DNA of 64,000 nt. Source: Zonotrichia leucophrys gambelii (taxonomy: Eukaryota; Chordata; Aves; Passeriformes; Passerellidae). The first letter of the stretch is position 1. Each line of letters opens with the position of its first letter. A program made the translations under genes and the position numbers. Under the pieces are notes generated by a model. It made no database searches. It was not told where the DNA came from and saw only the letters and a list, made by a program, of their open reading frames with translations. Location: positions 44,421,229-44,485,228 of the forward strand of contig NC_088169.1 in assembly GCF_028769735.1 (NCBI RefSeq), read 5' to 3'. Below are positions 36,501-45,568 of this stretch, piece by piece.

Positions 36501-36796
36501 ATCATCCTAAAATTTTCAATTGTTTTCAGCTTGTCTGCGTAGTAAATTTCAAAATTCCTCCTTTGAACCTCCTTTGAACTACTTTCATTTACTCTGTACT
36601 GTTCTTTTACTTCAAAGCTGTCATGAACTTCCTGCTTACTCTCTGCTGATCTCCTGACATATTGTTTGCCAAGTATTGTGATGGATATTTCTTGCACTTG
36701 GAAGATTCTGTCCTTAAAGACATGACAGCTCTCTTGAACTCCCTTGCCCTTCAGACCAAGCCTCTAGGAACCCACCTGTAAATTTTCCTGAATAAA

Positions 36797-37185
36797 CTAA
36801 AATCTCTTGATCTGGAGTCTGGGGTCTTTGCTATGCTTCTTCCTTGCTCCTGTGAGAAGATCAAACTCCACTGTTTCATGACAATTGCAGAAGAGGTTGC
36901 CACTGACTGTCAGATTCCCAACCAGTTCTTCCTTTTTTAGTAAATAGCAGATCCAGCTGTGTATCCTCTCACTAGTTCCATTTGGCAACTGAAACAAAAC
37001 TCACTGCTTCCACCTTCCCATACTACCTTAATATATTCAGCAGCTGTCAGGGGGTCTAAGGTCCCCCATTAAATCCTAGCTGTGGGACACAGAGAATTCC
37101 TTTACATATTCATGAACCTTTTTCTTCTTTCTCATGCTGGTTGAGTGGTCCAGAACAAACTCCTACCACAACATCACTCATACTG
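36797..37185 (-). pseudogene. Relict CR1 endonuclease C-terminal region
   Basis: A 66-codon minus-strand frame (36,797-36,997) contains E-E-L-V-G-N followed by N-C-H-E-T-V-E-F, matching by eye the CR1 AP-type endonuclease end where S-D-H-x-x-V-E-F is expected; the catalytic SDH is degraded to NCH. Further upstream in the element, near 37,150-37,170, the frame reads V-V-V-G-V-C-x-x-P-L, matching the V-G-V-C-Y-R-P-P endonuclease motif, and a D/G-F-N-G-like block lies between. LTR B splits the domain from its N-terminal part at 37,511-37,760, where L-V-G-Q corresponds to the usual E-S-L-W-V-R. Non-functional. Confidence 0.75.
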
Positions 37186-37510
37186 TGTCATAGTTGAGAC
37201 AGAGACAATACAAAGCAACACACTCCATTTTCAGAAGGCTTCAAGCTGTTTTTATTATAGTATGCATGCTTTTTATACATTCTTACAAAACTCATAAGTT
37301 TACTCATTGGTCAGGAAAGACAAGCAAAATGCTAATTGGAATAAGTAGCTGCAGGTTTCTCTTATTTATCCTCCTTTTTTTCTTGGTCTCTATGTCAATG
37401 ACCTTGGTAGGAAATTCTTTCAGGGGCAAACATGGATCCTCTTATCAAACTTCTCTCTGGCTCACAGAAGATGCTGTAAAACCTGTTCCAATACTGCTCA
37501 TCCTCTGACA
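37186..37510 (-). mobile_element. Solo LTR B, minus strand, inside CR1 endonuclease
   Basis: About 325 bp with inverted termini TGTCA...TGACA on the plus strand. On the minus strand the usual LTR signals are in order: inverted ATTGG sites (CCAAT boxes on the minus strand) near 37,305 and 37,338, a TATA box (TATAAAAAG) near 37,268-37,277 and AATAAA near 37,250-37,256. CTG is repeated directly at both flanks (37,183-37,185 and 37,511-37,513), compatible with a 4-bp duplication if the end is shifted by one base. CR1 continues on both sides. The frame at 37,194-37,508 (plus) is antisense noise. Confidence 0.75.
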
Positions 37511-37760
37511 CTGACCCACAAGCTCTCAACCTGCAGGTCATACATCTCACAGTGGAGCTACCTAGATCTGAACTGCTCCTTCACAAAGAGGGAAATCTCA
37601 TCATCATCTTTCTTAATATCTATCTTGAAGGGCTTTGATCCTTCCATCACAGAACTTGAGTCCTGTAAGCTATTCCACCTAAATTATTCTATTCTTCTAA
37701 CCACACATAGTGTCAGGGTTCTCCTGGGCTTTTTTCTAGTCTGCAAGCATTTCTGTGTGC

Positions 37761-39390
37761 TGTGATCATTTGACACTGGCTGGACACAAGGTTCCCACCA
37801 AAGCTGCTCTAACACTCACCTCTTTAGCTAGGCAGGTGCGGCGAGGAGTACATGGCCCGAAGGGTCAGTGTCCGGCTAGCTGAGGGCAAGGGCCAATGCC
37901 CAGCTGCAATTCCTTGCCAGCACCCCTCGGCGTCTGAGGGCCTCGGGCTGTGCTGGCTGCAGACAGGCTCTCGCTGCTGGTGAGACGAGGAATGGAGCAG
38001 GACACTTCACCGGGGGTTAATGTCGGTTTATTGTTGTTTCAGGGGAACCAACATGGAGAAACCAACCAGGAAAGTGGCCAGGAATGGAGGGTGAAACAAG
38101 ATTATAAAGGAAGGGGGTGTATATGGGTGGGATTTACAGGGAACCAATCGGGAAGGGTGAGGGGATGAACTTAACATAACTGACATTATAGGGAAACCAA
38201 TAAACACAAAGTAAGGGAGGGGCCCCGGGACCACAGCCGACCACAACCCCCAGTGAGAAGAAGGTTCTAGAAAACTGAGAGGAGTGGGGGGTGATTGACT
38301 GTGCCCAGGGAGGAGGAAAAGTTTACTTATAAGGGAAGGAGAGGGAGGGGAAATTATATAACCAAAAGAACTGACAACTCCAATGGCGGGAGTTGCCATG
38401 GGGATAACATAACTGGCAGGGCTAAACTGGGGGAGGGCAGAACCATTTACATTAAACAGGGGAATACAATACATAAAATGGGGGAGTAGTACAAAAAACT
38501 TAACAACACACTACAGGCAGGGGAGAGAATAACACAACAAAAGTCTTGTGCATCAAGATAAGCACTGGAAGAGATAATTCACCAGTTACTGTTATGGGCA
38601 AAACAGATTCATCTTGAGGAAATTTATTGAATTTTTAGAAACCAAATCAGAATACAGTCATGAGCCATAAATATTAGAACAGCTTCCTCCTGCCCCTTTC
38701 TCAGTCCTGTTCTCCCACTCTGTCCTAACTACCTCCTCCCTCTGAGCAGTGCATGGGAAGAAAGAATGGGGTTACAGTCACTCGATCACACATTGTCTCT
38801 GCTGCTCCTTCTTTACACTCTTCCATGCTTCACCATGGAGCCTTCTGCAAGTGACAGTATTCAAGGAAATTCTCCATTGTAAGTCCTTTCCATGGGCTGT
38901 AATCCCTCAGGAATGGACTGCTCCAGTATGGGTCCTCCACAGGGTCACAGGTCCTTCCAGGAGCCTGTTCCAGCCTGAGCTCCTCTTGAGGCGTCCTGAC
39001 TGCTTCAGCACAGCCTCCCTGCGGACTCATTGCCTCCTTCAGGGACATCCACCTGCTGCGTTCTGGGTCTTCTGTGGGCTGCATGTGGATGTGTTCCACC
39101 ATGGACCTCCAGGGTCTGCAGGACATCTTGCCTCACCGTGGTCTTCACCCTGGGTTGCAGGGTAACCTCTGCTTCTGCAGCTGGAGCAGCTCCTGCCCCT
39201 CCATCTTCTCTGACCTTGGGGTTTGCAGATTCCCACTCTTATTCCAATTGCTGTTTTGTAGCAATTTTTCCCTCTTCTTAAATATGTTATCAAAAAGGCA
39301 CTGTCCTCATTGCTGATGGGCTCAGCTTTGGCCAGCATCAGGTCTCTTTCCATTACCCTGTGGTCTTCCTGATGTGAAAAGCTTGCCACA
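37761..39390 (-). mobile_element. LTR D, minus strand, split by LTR C
   Basis: The plus strand starts TGTGATCATTTGACACTGGCTGGACAC at 37,761 and ends CTTGCCACA at 39,390, the reverse complement of the TGTGGCAAGG...CCACA LTR type also seen at 52,131 and 56,720. The body (38,522-39,390) shows the G/C-rich near-repeats 'GGTCCTTCCAGGAGCCTGTTCCAGCC', 'GGGCTGCATGTGG' and 'CATTGCTGATGGGCTCAGC'; AATAAA on the minus strand lies at 38,623-38,628. LTR C is inserted between 37,836 and 38,516. No clear target-site duplication (TGTGC against TAAGC). It bounds the antisense CR1, suggesting it inserted into it. The 83-138-codon frames here are noise. Confidence 0.75.
37837..38515 (-). mobile_element. Solo LTR C, minus strand, with 6-bp target-site duplication
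   Basis: A 679-bp LTR with TG...CA ends, flanked by a perfect GGCAGG duplication (37,831-37,836 and 38,516-38,521). A 6-bp duplication is typical of class II (ERVK/beta-like) integrases. On the minus strand the LTR starts TGTAGTGTGTTG, has a TATA-like TTTATAAT near 38,102-38,109 and AATAAA at 38,027-38,032. It is GC-rich and relatively CpG-rich at its 5' plus-strand end, unlike the AT-rich surroundings. It is nested in LTR D and belongs to the same family as LTR K (42,273-42,945). The 148-codon minus frame 38,028-38,474 lies inside and has no viral domain. Confidence 0.92.
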
Positions 39391-40395
39391 TAAGCTCAAT
39401 ATATATGTTCACTGGAAGAAATCCTCATTTTGGCCTGTGTTTCCATTCCTGAAGTAATTATTTTCCTTTCAACTCTACACTCTTTGTTCCCTACCTGTTC
39501 TCCCCTTATGCTTTAGTGCTTGCACATAGGTAGAAGTAATTAAATTACTATGTGTATTATTTAATGCAGGAAATATTTCCTCTTCCAAGAAAATAAGTGC
39601 AATAAATATGTTTTTGGGGTTTTTTCTTAATATTTTACAGGATGATTTCTGTATCTATAGCCCACAAAGCATGTTCCAGGGAACAGTTGTTAAGTCACAT
39701 TGTGCTGATTTTGGTGGGGTTATTTGTTAATTTCTAGCTGCTAAATTTATATAAGAGATAACTTCAATCTTTAAGCATTTAGTATATCCATTTCTAGTGT
39801 GAAAAATCACTGTTTTATTCCAGTGATGTTATACTTTAGTGAATCATGATCCATACTGTTAAAAACTGAGATGTCATACTGCAATACTACAGTTTCATTA
39901 AAAAATATACCTATTAATGAGGAACTATTAGGACCATAGTGTAAAATCATAAATGAAAGCCTGTAGTCAGAATTAAACTATACCTCAGAATTCCACTGCT
40001 AGCTTCCACTTCCCATAAACATGCTTTTCTTTTTTCCCCCCAGAAATTGAAACTCAATTTTTGTCAATTACAGAAAGTTTAAAAAACAAACTTATTTTGA
40101 TTACTTTATCTCAGATTGGCAATAAGTAGCTGAAAAAAGAGTGGGAGTTTTCCATTACTAACAAAATCAGCTCCTGGCTTCCTGCAGGCAAACACAAGAA
40201 CTAAATAGAAAAAAAATTAAATAAAACAAAAATGCTACCTAATACCAGATATATTTGATTTCCAAAGTCCTGATTCATCAAGCCAGAGAAATCACATAGC
40301 ATTATGTATTAGATCAGAAACACAAATTGTGCATAAAGGAAAAGTGAAGACAGAATAAAGGTCATGGAGGATCTCTTTTCCTCTGTAGTTAATGG
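39391..40395. other. Unique AT-rich non-coding DNA
   Basis: No gene, repeat family or RNA recognised between LTR D and the CR1 tail at 40.4 kb. Confidence 0.5.
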
Positions 40396-40466
40396 CTGTA
40401 CTTGATGATCTTAGGTGACTTAGCCAACCAGATGGATTTCATCATTCTGTGATTCTGTGATTCTAG
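40396..40466 (+). mobile_element. CR1 LINE 3' tail, sense (about 70 bp)
   Basis: Only the last part of the 3' UTR survives: 'CTGTACTTGATGATCTTAGGTGACTTAGCCAACC' followed by the terminal octamer-like 'ATTCTGTGATTCTGTGATTCTA'. The reduplicated ATTCTGTG octamer is diagnostic of CR1 3' ends. Confidence 0.85.
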
Positions 40467-41649
40467 GGGTAAACCACAAAGACCAAATATTTACCTTACA
40501 TACATGATGTAGAACAATGATAATAATAAAATTAATTTCTTTGGATTAGAATGAAATTGCAAGATTAATTCTACAGAGAACAAGCCACAAGGATGTTCAT
40601 TACTGTAGAAAGTGTGTTAATAACTACTTCAGAATCATCTTACTCCATTTAGTCATTCTATATTGTATAAAATTAGTCTAAATTTTTTGATAGTAAAATA
40701 TCCTGGTGGCATTACATAATAGCAGTACCTGAATGGATTTTAAAATGATAGCAATTTGATATACAGTATTTCAGATAAATTGCTGTAGAGTCTAAATGAG
40801 CTTCTTGTTAAAAATCTCTAGAATTTTTTTCTCCTATAATGTACATTTATTTATTTATTTTATTTCTTTATTTTAAATTATGGAGTCTCTAATGACTAGA
40901 AATGAAGACAGAAATAGGCATATAAAATTCACTGTATTAATTAAAATTAAATGAATGGAAAATGGTTGATGAATATGAAAAAATCTAAGAAAAATTAAAA
41001 AGAAATCTAAGAGATTTCTTTCAAAACATACATAATAATTTATGAAAGATTGTGAGTTTTGTTTGACAACAGAGAAAAATATGGTTGCAATGGAGTGGTC
41101 TCTCAAAATAAGAAATAACTTATGAAAGCCAGGGGACTGCAGGGGGAATGTGTCAGAAAAAGAAAAGGAGCCCTATGTAAATACAAGCAATTATACCATT
41201 GCAGATTTTATCTGCCCAAGACTTCAGAGTAGGTCAATATTACTGTTTTAGTTTTACCAAGAGTGCAAATTCTGAAGCAAATTTCCCAGTTGGCACCAGC
41301 TATGTGTCTTTTCTTGTGCTGTGGCTTATGCAATGTTTTCTTACTACATGCTTCAGATTCCTTCAAAATTTAACTATTCTGAAAAATGCACCTTTTTAGG
41401 GCATCTGTGAACTTTACCATTACTGTGAATACACTACAAGCACTCCTAAGAAAATGGTTGTGAATGCATATAATGTATAGGTTAAGTTTCTAATGCTCTT
41501 CTCTATAGCTCCCCCAGTGAACCACACTATTTGCTAATGTAATCACTGCTTGAATCGTAAAACAATTTTGACGCTGAACAAGGGATGCCACCTCAAACAA
41601 GCATTTATTAAAGCACTTCATCAGTCTTTATAGATGCATGCATCTTCTA
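40467..41649. other. Unique AT-rich non-coding DNA
   Basis: No gene recognised. A (TTTA)n-like stretch lies at 40,848-40,870. Frames at 40,873-41,106 (minus) and 41,199-41,399 (plus) have no domain. Confidence 0.5.
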
Positions 41650-42272
41650 ACAGATTGTTATCCCAGAGGGTTGTAATCAGTGACACAGGGTCCATTTGGA
41701 GGCCAGTTACTAGTGGTGTCCCCTACCAGGTTGAATACTGGGCCCAGTATTCTTTAACTTATGCATCAATGACTTGGGTGAAGGAACAGAGACCTCCTCA
41801 GCAAGTTCACTGATGACACAAAGCTGGGATGAGTGGCTGATACCCCAGGGGGCTGAGCAGCCCTTCAGAAGTACCTGGACAAGTTGGAGAGAGATGAGCA
41901 GAGAAGAACTGTCTGAAATTCAGCAAAGGTAAATACAGAGTCCTGTGCTTTGGGAAGAAAAACCCCATGCAACAGCACAGGCTGAGAGCTGACCTGAAAA
42001 GCAGCTCTGCAGAGAAGGACCTGGTGGATAAGAAGCTATCCATGACCCAGCAGTGAACACTTATGTCCAAGAAGGCCAGACGTATCCTGGGTGGCATGAG
42101 GAAGAACATTTTCAGCAGGTCAAGGGAGGTGACCTTGAGCTGCCACTCAGTCCTGATGAGGCCACATCTGGACTGCTGCGTCCAGTTCTGGACTGCTCAG
42201 TACAAGACAGACATGGAACTCCTGGAGCAGGTCCAGCAGAGAGCAAAAAAGGGGGTTAAGGGACATTGAAAT
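41650..42272 (+). mobile_element. CR1 LINE, sense (RT C-terminal part), interrupted by LTR K
   Basis: Sense CR1 starting at 'CCCAGAGGGTTGTAATCAGTGACACAGGG'. It encodes, with frameshifts, the RT segment S-G-V-P...W-A-Q/L-G-P...I-N-D-L; the catalytic box at 41,806-41,817 reads F-T-D-D followed by T-K-L (usual FADDTKL), so the aspartates survive but the upstream frame is broken. Later landmarks are 'GAAAAACCCCATGCAACAGCACAGGC', 'GCAGCTCTGCAGAGAAGGACCTGG' and 'TGAGGCCACATCTGGACTGCTGCGTCCAG'. At 42,272 it is cut by LTR K; how much CR1 resumes after 42,951 is unclear. The 5' end is truncated. Confidence 0.88.
42063..42269 (+). pseudogene. Relict CR1 ORF2 C-terminal reading frame
   Basis: A 68-codon open window in the CR1 frame. 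It shows K-K-A-R-R-I-L-G-G near residues 3-11, S-R-S-R-E-V near 18-23, M-R-P-H-L-D-C-C-V-Q-F near 32-42 and L-L-E-Q-V-Q-Q-R-A near 54-62, matching by eye the usual CR1 C-terminal sequence. The parallel frame at 42,053-42,259 is a shadow. It ends at the LTR K insertion point. Confidence 0.75.
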
Positions 42273-42945
42273 TGCGCGAGGGCGTATGCGGCCCTAGGTC
42301 CGGCTAGCAGCAGGGGTGAGAAGGCCGACGCCCCTACGCATAGGAATGCCAGCCCCCCTCGGCGTCTCGGCCTCAGGCTGGGCTGGATGCAAGCTCGGAA
42401 TTGCGCACTGTGGACAAGATAGGAGGCGACCACTCGCTGGGGGTGAAAACGTCGGTTTATTGATGGAGGTGACCAACAGATGGTGGAGACATCCACAGCA
42501 AAATGGCCCTGAACAGGGGGAGAAACAGGGTTTTAAAGGGAAGGGGAGGAGAAGGGAGGGGAGCCTAGCTAACCAATAGGGAAACTCAAAGGGAGGTGCT
42601 GAACATAACTGACATACATTGGTAACCAATAAATACAAAGTAAGGGAGGGGCCCCGGGACCACAGCCAATCACCATCCCCAGAGAGAAGAAGGTTCTCGA
42701 ATGCTGGGAGGAGAGGGGGGTGATTGACTGGGCCCAGGGAGGAGAAAACATTTACTTATAGGGGAGAACAGGGGAGGAGGAATTATATGACATGACTGAT
42801 TGAAAGCAGGGGTTGCTACGGAAACCAACTGCCAGAGGAGCAGTGGTGGGAAAACTGGGGAGGGAGGAACCATTTACAAAGAACAGGGGGATACAATACG
42901 TAAAATGGGGGAGCAAACTGAGAAACTTAAAAACACACTACAACA
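42273..42945 (-). mobile_element. Solo LTR K, minus strand, with 6-bp target-site duplication
   Basis: A 673-bp LTR with TG...CA ends and a perfect TGAAAT duplication (42,267-42,272 and 42,946-42,951), inserted in the sense CR1. Same family and orientation as LTR C: both share for example the segment 'GTAAGGGAGGGGCCCCGGG' and the 'GGGTGATTGACTG' block. On the minus strand, AATAAA is at 42,456-42,461 and a TATA-like TTTAAAA near 42,531-42,537. The 3' plus-strand end carries an extra ACA compared with LTR C. No viral genes. Frames at 42,197-42,496, 42,294-42,638, 42,316-42,579, 42,569-42,751 and 42,670-42,873 are noise inside the LTR. Confidence 0.92.
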
Positions 42946-45544
42946 TGAAATGAGATTTCAACAATGAGACTAAGGAGAACAAGCATGAGATGACAGAGGC
43001 CTTGGAAATACAGGCATGAGGTTATACTGGAGATTTGAGATCTATTTGAGGCATATTTGAAAACAAATGATTAGTCTCTGCTCATTAATGAGTACAGCTT
43101 TTTGAGTCTGACAAACTCTAAACCAGCAGGTCATTTGTGTTAAAAAACTTAGAAAGTATTCTGAATGAATCCAAGAGAACAACCTCTGCTCAGACTTTTG
43201 TCATCAAAGACCTCAAGGTAGTGCTGACCTCCTGCAGTCTCCACCCCATTCTTATCAAAGGAGCCTAGTGTCCCTGACCTTACAATACATAAGAAACTGG
43301 AAAGAGTGGAAGAGTGAGAGAAAGAAAGAGGGAAGAAAGAAAGAAACATAGAAGAAAGAAAATGTGTGCATATCAATTCTGTTACTTTGGAATAAGCTCT
43401 ATTAGTTGCATAATTTGGACTAAATCTTAACCTATTGTGACTGAATTGCTGCAACTTTGCAAGGTTATCAGTAAGTTCTTGGCTCCACATAGAAAGCATA
43501 TTTCTTCAGCACACATAAAGTGAACATGATATTTGGTCTTATGCATTGCCTTTGAGGCTTTGTTGAAATTTAGATGCAATGAAATGTCCATCCTAAATTA
43601 GTCCTCAGGGCTGCATTTTAAGATGATGATTCTGTTTGTCCTAAAAGAAATTAGGACAGATGAACTGTCCTAAATAAGCTCTTCATATCCTTCCACAGTC
43701 ATTTATATGACAATATAATGTAAAATTCCTGTAGTTTTGCTGGTTTAAACTAGATAAGATGACTCTCATTTGCAGTATCAAAACAGCCTCCCTTTCAATA
43801 TATAAATCTGAATATTCACATTGTTTTGGTTATTTTGCTGCTAGCCTAGAAAAATAATAGCTTAATCATTAGATGTAAATCACAGTAGTTTGGAAAATTT
43901 CAGAACTGGAAAAGATCTGGAATGAGAATATAGGATGTGCTCTGTTACTTGTCTGCGGCACTTTATAGGATTTACCTTAATTATTCATAAATTACATAAG
44001 CTGAAAGAATACCTTTTCAGTGATATTTTTTGTCCTGATACTCTTGATATCTCTTTAGAATACACTGATTCTCCTGTAAGATGGGACAGTCCCAAGAAAA
44101 AACAGTCTGAACCTTGGTGTAATTTAACTGCTGTATTGGATCACAGATTTTATGGTGGTCCTTCTCCCCACTGTGCACAAAGAGATGCACATTCTAAGAG
44201 ATGAATTATAGTTTTGCAAATATTGGAGGTGGCAACTTTAGAGTTCTGTTGCAATGCAAAAATTAGTGGAAGAACTTTAATTTTAATAAATATATGTATG
44301 TATGTATTTCTTTTTAAAAATAATGTGATTTATGATTTTAAAGTACTTTTGATGTAGGGAGCATTTATTAATTGTGAATGCAAACATCTAGACATCACTG
44401 AAAGTCTATATTCTAATACAAACCAAATACCACTAAGGACTGGAAAATTTACACAGCTTAATTGTTGTATAAACCTGGATCAACCTGGAGCACCTTCAGT
44501 AGTGATGATATTTGTTAATTGAAACTGCAATGAAGTGCAAATGTTTCTGAGATGTCAGATTGTGTTCTCAATTCTCTCATACTGCGCCCCAGTTTCTTTA
44601 CCATGTTCCACAGTTGACATCTTTTTAACTGAATTACATGGTACCAGGAGATTTTTTGATATTATGATGTCTGGCCAGGAAAAAGGACCATGACAAATCT
44701 TTAAAATGGCATTGTATTTTGGAGATTTGGAGAAAAATAAATAGCAATCAAACTGACCTAATACATTCCCAACAAGCACATGATCATGCTGGATGAGCCA
44801 GCACAAGAACCTAGATGTTACATGTAGCTTCTGATTCTTTTCTAATTTTGTTGGTTATGCTTTTTACATATTGCTTTTTGGTTTTCTGCTCTTTCATAAG
44901 AAGAAAAACTGGACAATGTGATTCAGAAAATGCTACATCCTTGTGTTCATGCTGACATTTTGAAGAGACTTTGGAAACAACTTTTATAACCTAAAATTGC
45001 CCATCACATTATGAAGGAAAATCATTACTTTTGTGATGCATGGAAAAGCTGTGGAAGCTGCAGATTCACTCTAATGTTTTTGCAAAAAACCCAATCCATA
45101 ATCTCAGAATGGTAAAACTTAAACACGGAACAAAACAAGAATTTGGTATATTTTCCATTAGTTTTTAGACAGTTTTAAACTCTTTAAAAACTAGACATCT
45201 GCTTAAGAAAATTAATCTTACCAGTTCTTCTGTAGTCATCATTTACTAATTTTGCTCTCCAGGTTCTGGAATGAGCAAAATTTGATTTATTAAAATACCC
45301 TTAGGGAATTACTACAGAAATCTGATGAAAAACCTTGACTGTAGCCACCTTTCTCCTCACAGAGAAAAGCAAGGCACAATTCTTCCCAAGAATATTTCTG
45401 AGATTCACATTCTCTGAATCTCAGAGAAAGGGAAAACAATTCTCGTCTAATTTACTGCTCCTGTATTGTGCAAAAGTAGAATGCAATATGGAGATTGTTT
45501 ACCCAAAGTGATGGTGTTTTGTTTCCTTGGCCTGTCAGGGCCAA

Positions 45545-45568
45545 GTGTGTGTGTGTGTGTGTGTGTGT
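45545..45568 (+). repeat. (GT)n microsatellite
   Basis: Twelve GT units without interruption. Likely polymorphic and able to adopt Z-DNA. Confidence 0.95.

Larger units (their letters stand above)
34409..37760 (-). mobile_element. Long CR1 LINE, antisense, interrupted by LTR A and LTR B
   Basis: A minus-strand CR1 running from the endonuclease domain (high coordinates) to the 3' end (about 34,409). Pieces are 34,409-34,660 (3' UTR), 35,224-37,185 (ORF2) and 37,511-37,760 (endonuclease, N-terminal side). The order of landmarks is that of one element, which is why it is called one copy split by LTR A (34,661-35,223) and LTR B (37,186-37,510). The upper end is cut by LTR D at 37,761. Many stops and frameshifts: long dead. 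About 2.5 kb of CR1 remains, unusually long for the mostly truncated copies here. Assignment is from memory of the CR1 consensus and of its protein motifs. Confidence 0.85.

Noticed and set aside
38028..38474. 148-codon minus-strand open frame as a viral or host gene
   Set aside because: It lies wholly inside LTR C, where no coding sequence is expected, and has no viral protein motif.
38749..39165. 138-codon plus-strand open frame rich in Cys, Ser and Pro
   Set aside because: Antisense reading of LTR D, whose GC-rich internal near-repeats keep frames open.
42273..42420. CpG-rich patch as a promoter CpG island (also 37,837-37,990)
   Set aside because: Both patches are the same end of related LTRs, too short for a CpG island and without an adjacent gene.
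37837..42945. A single provirus bounded by LTR C and LTR K
   Set aside because: Each LTR has its own, different 6-bp duplication, and the DNA between them contains no retroviral genes.
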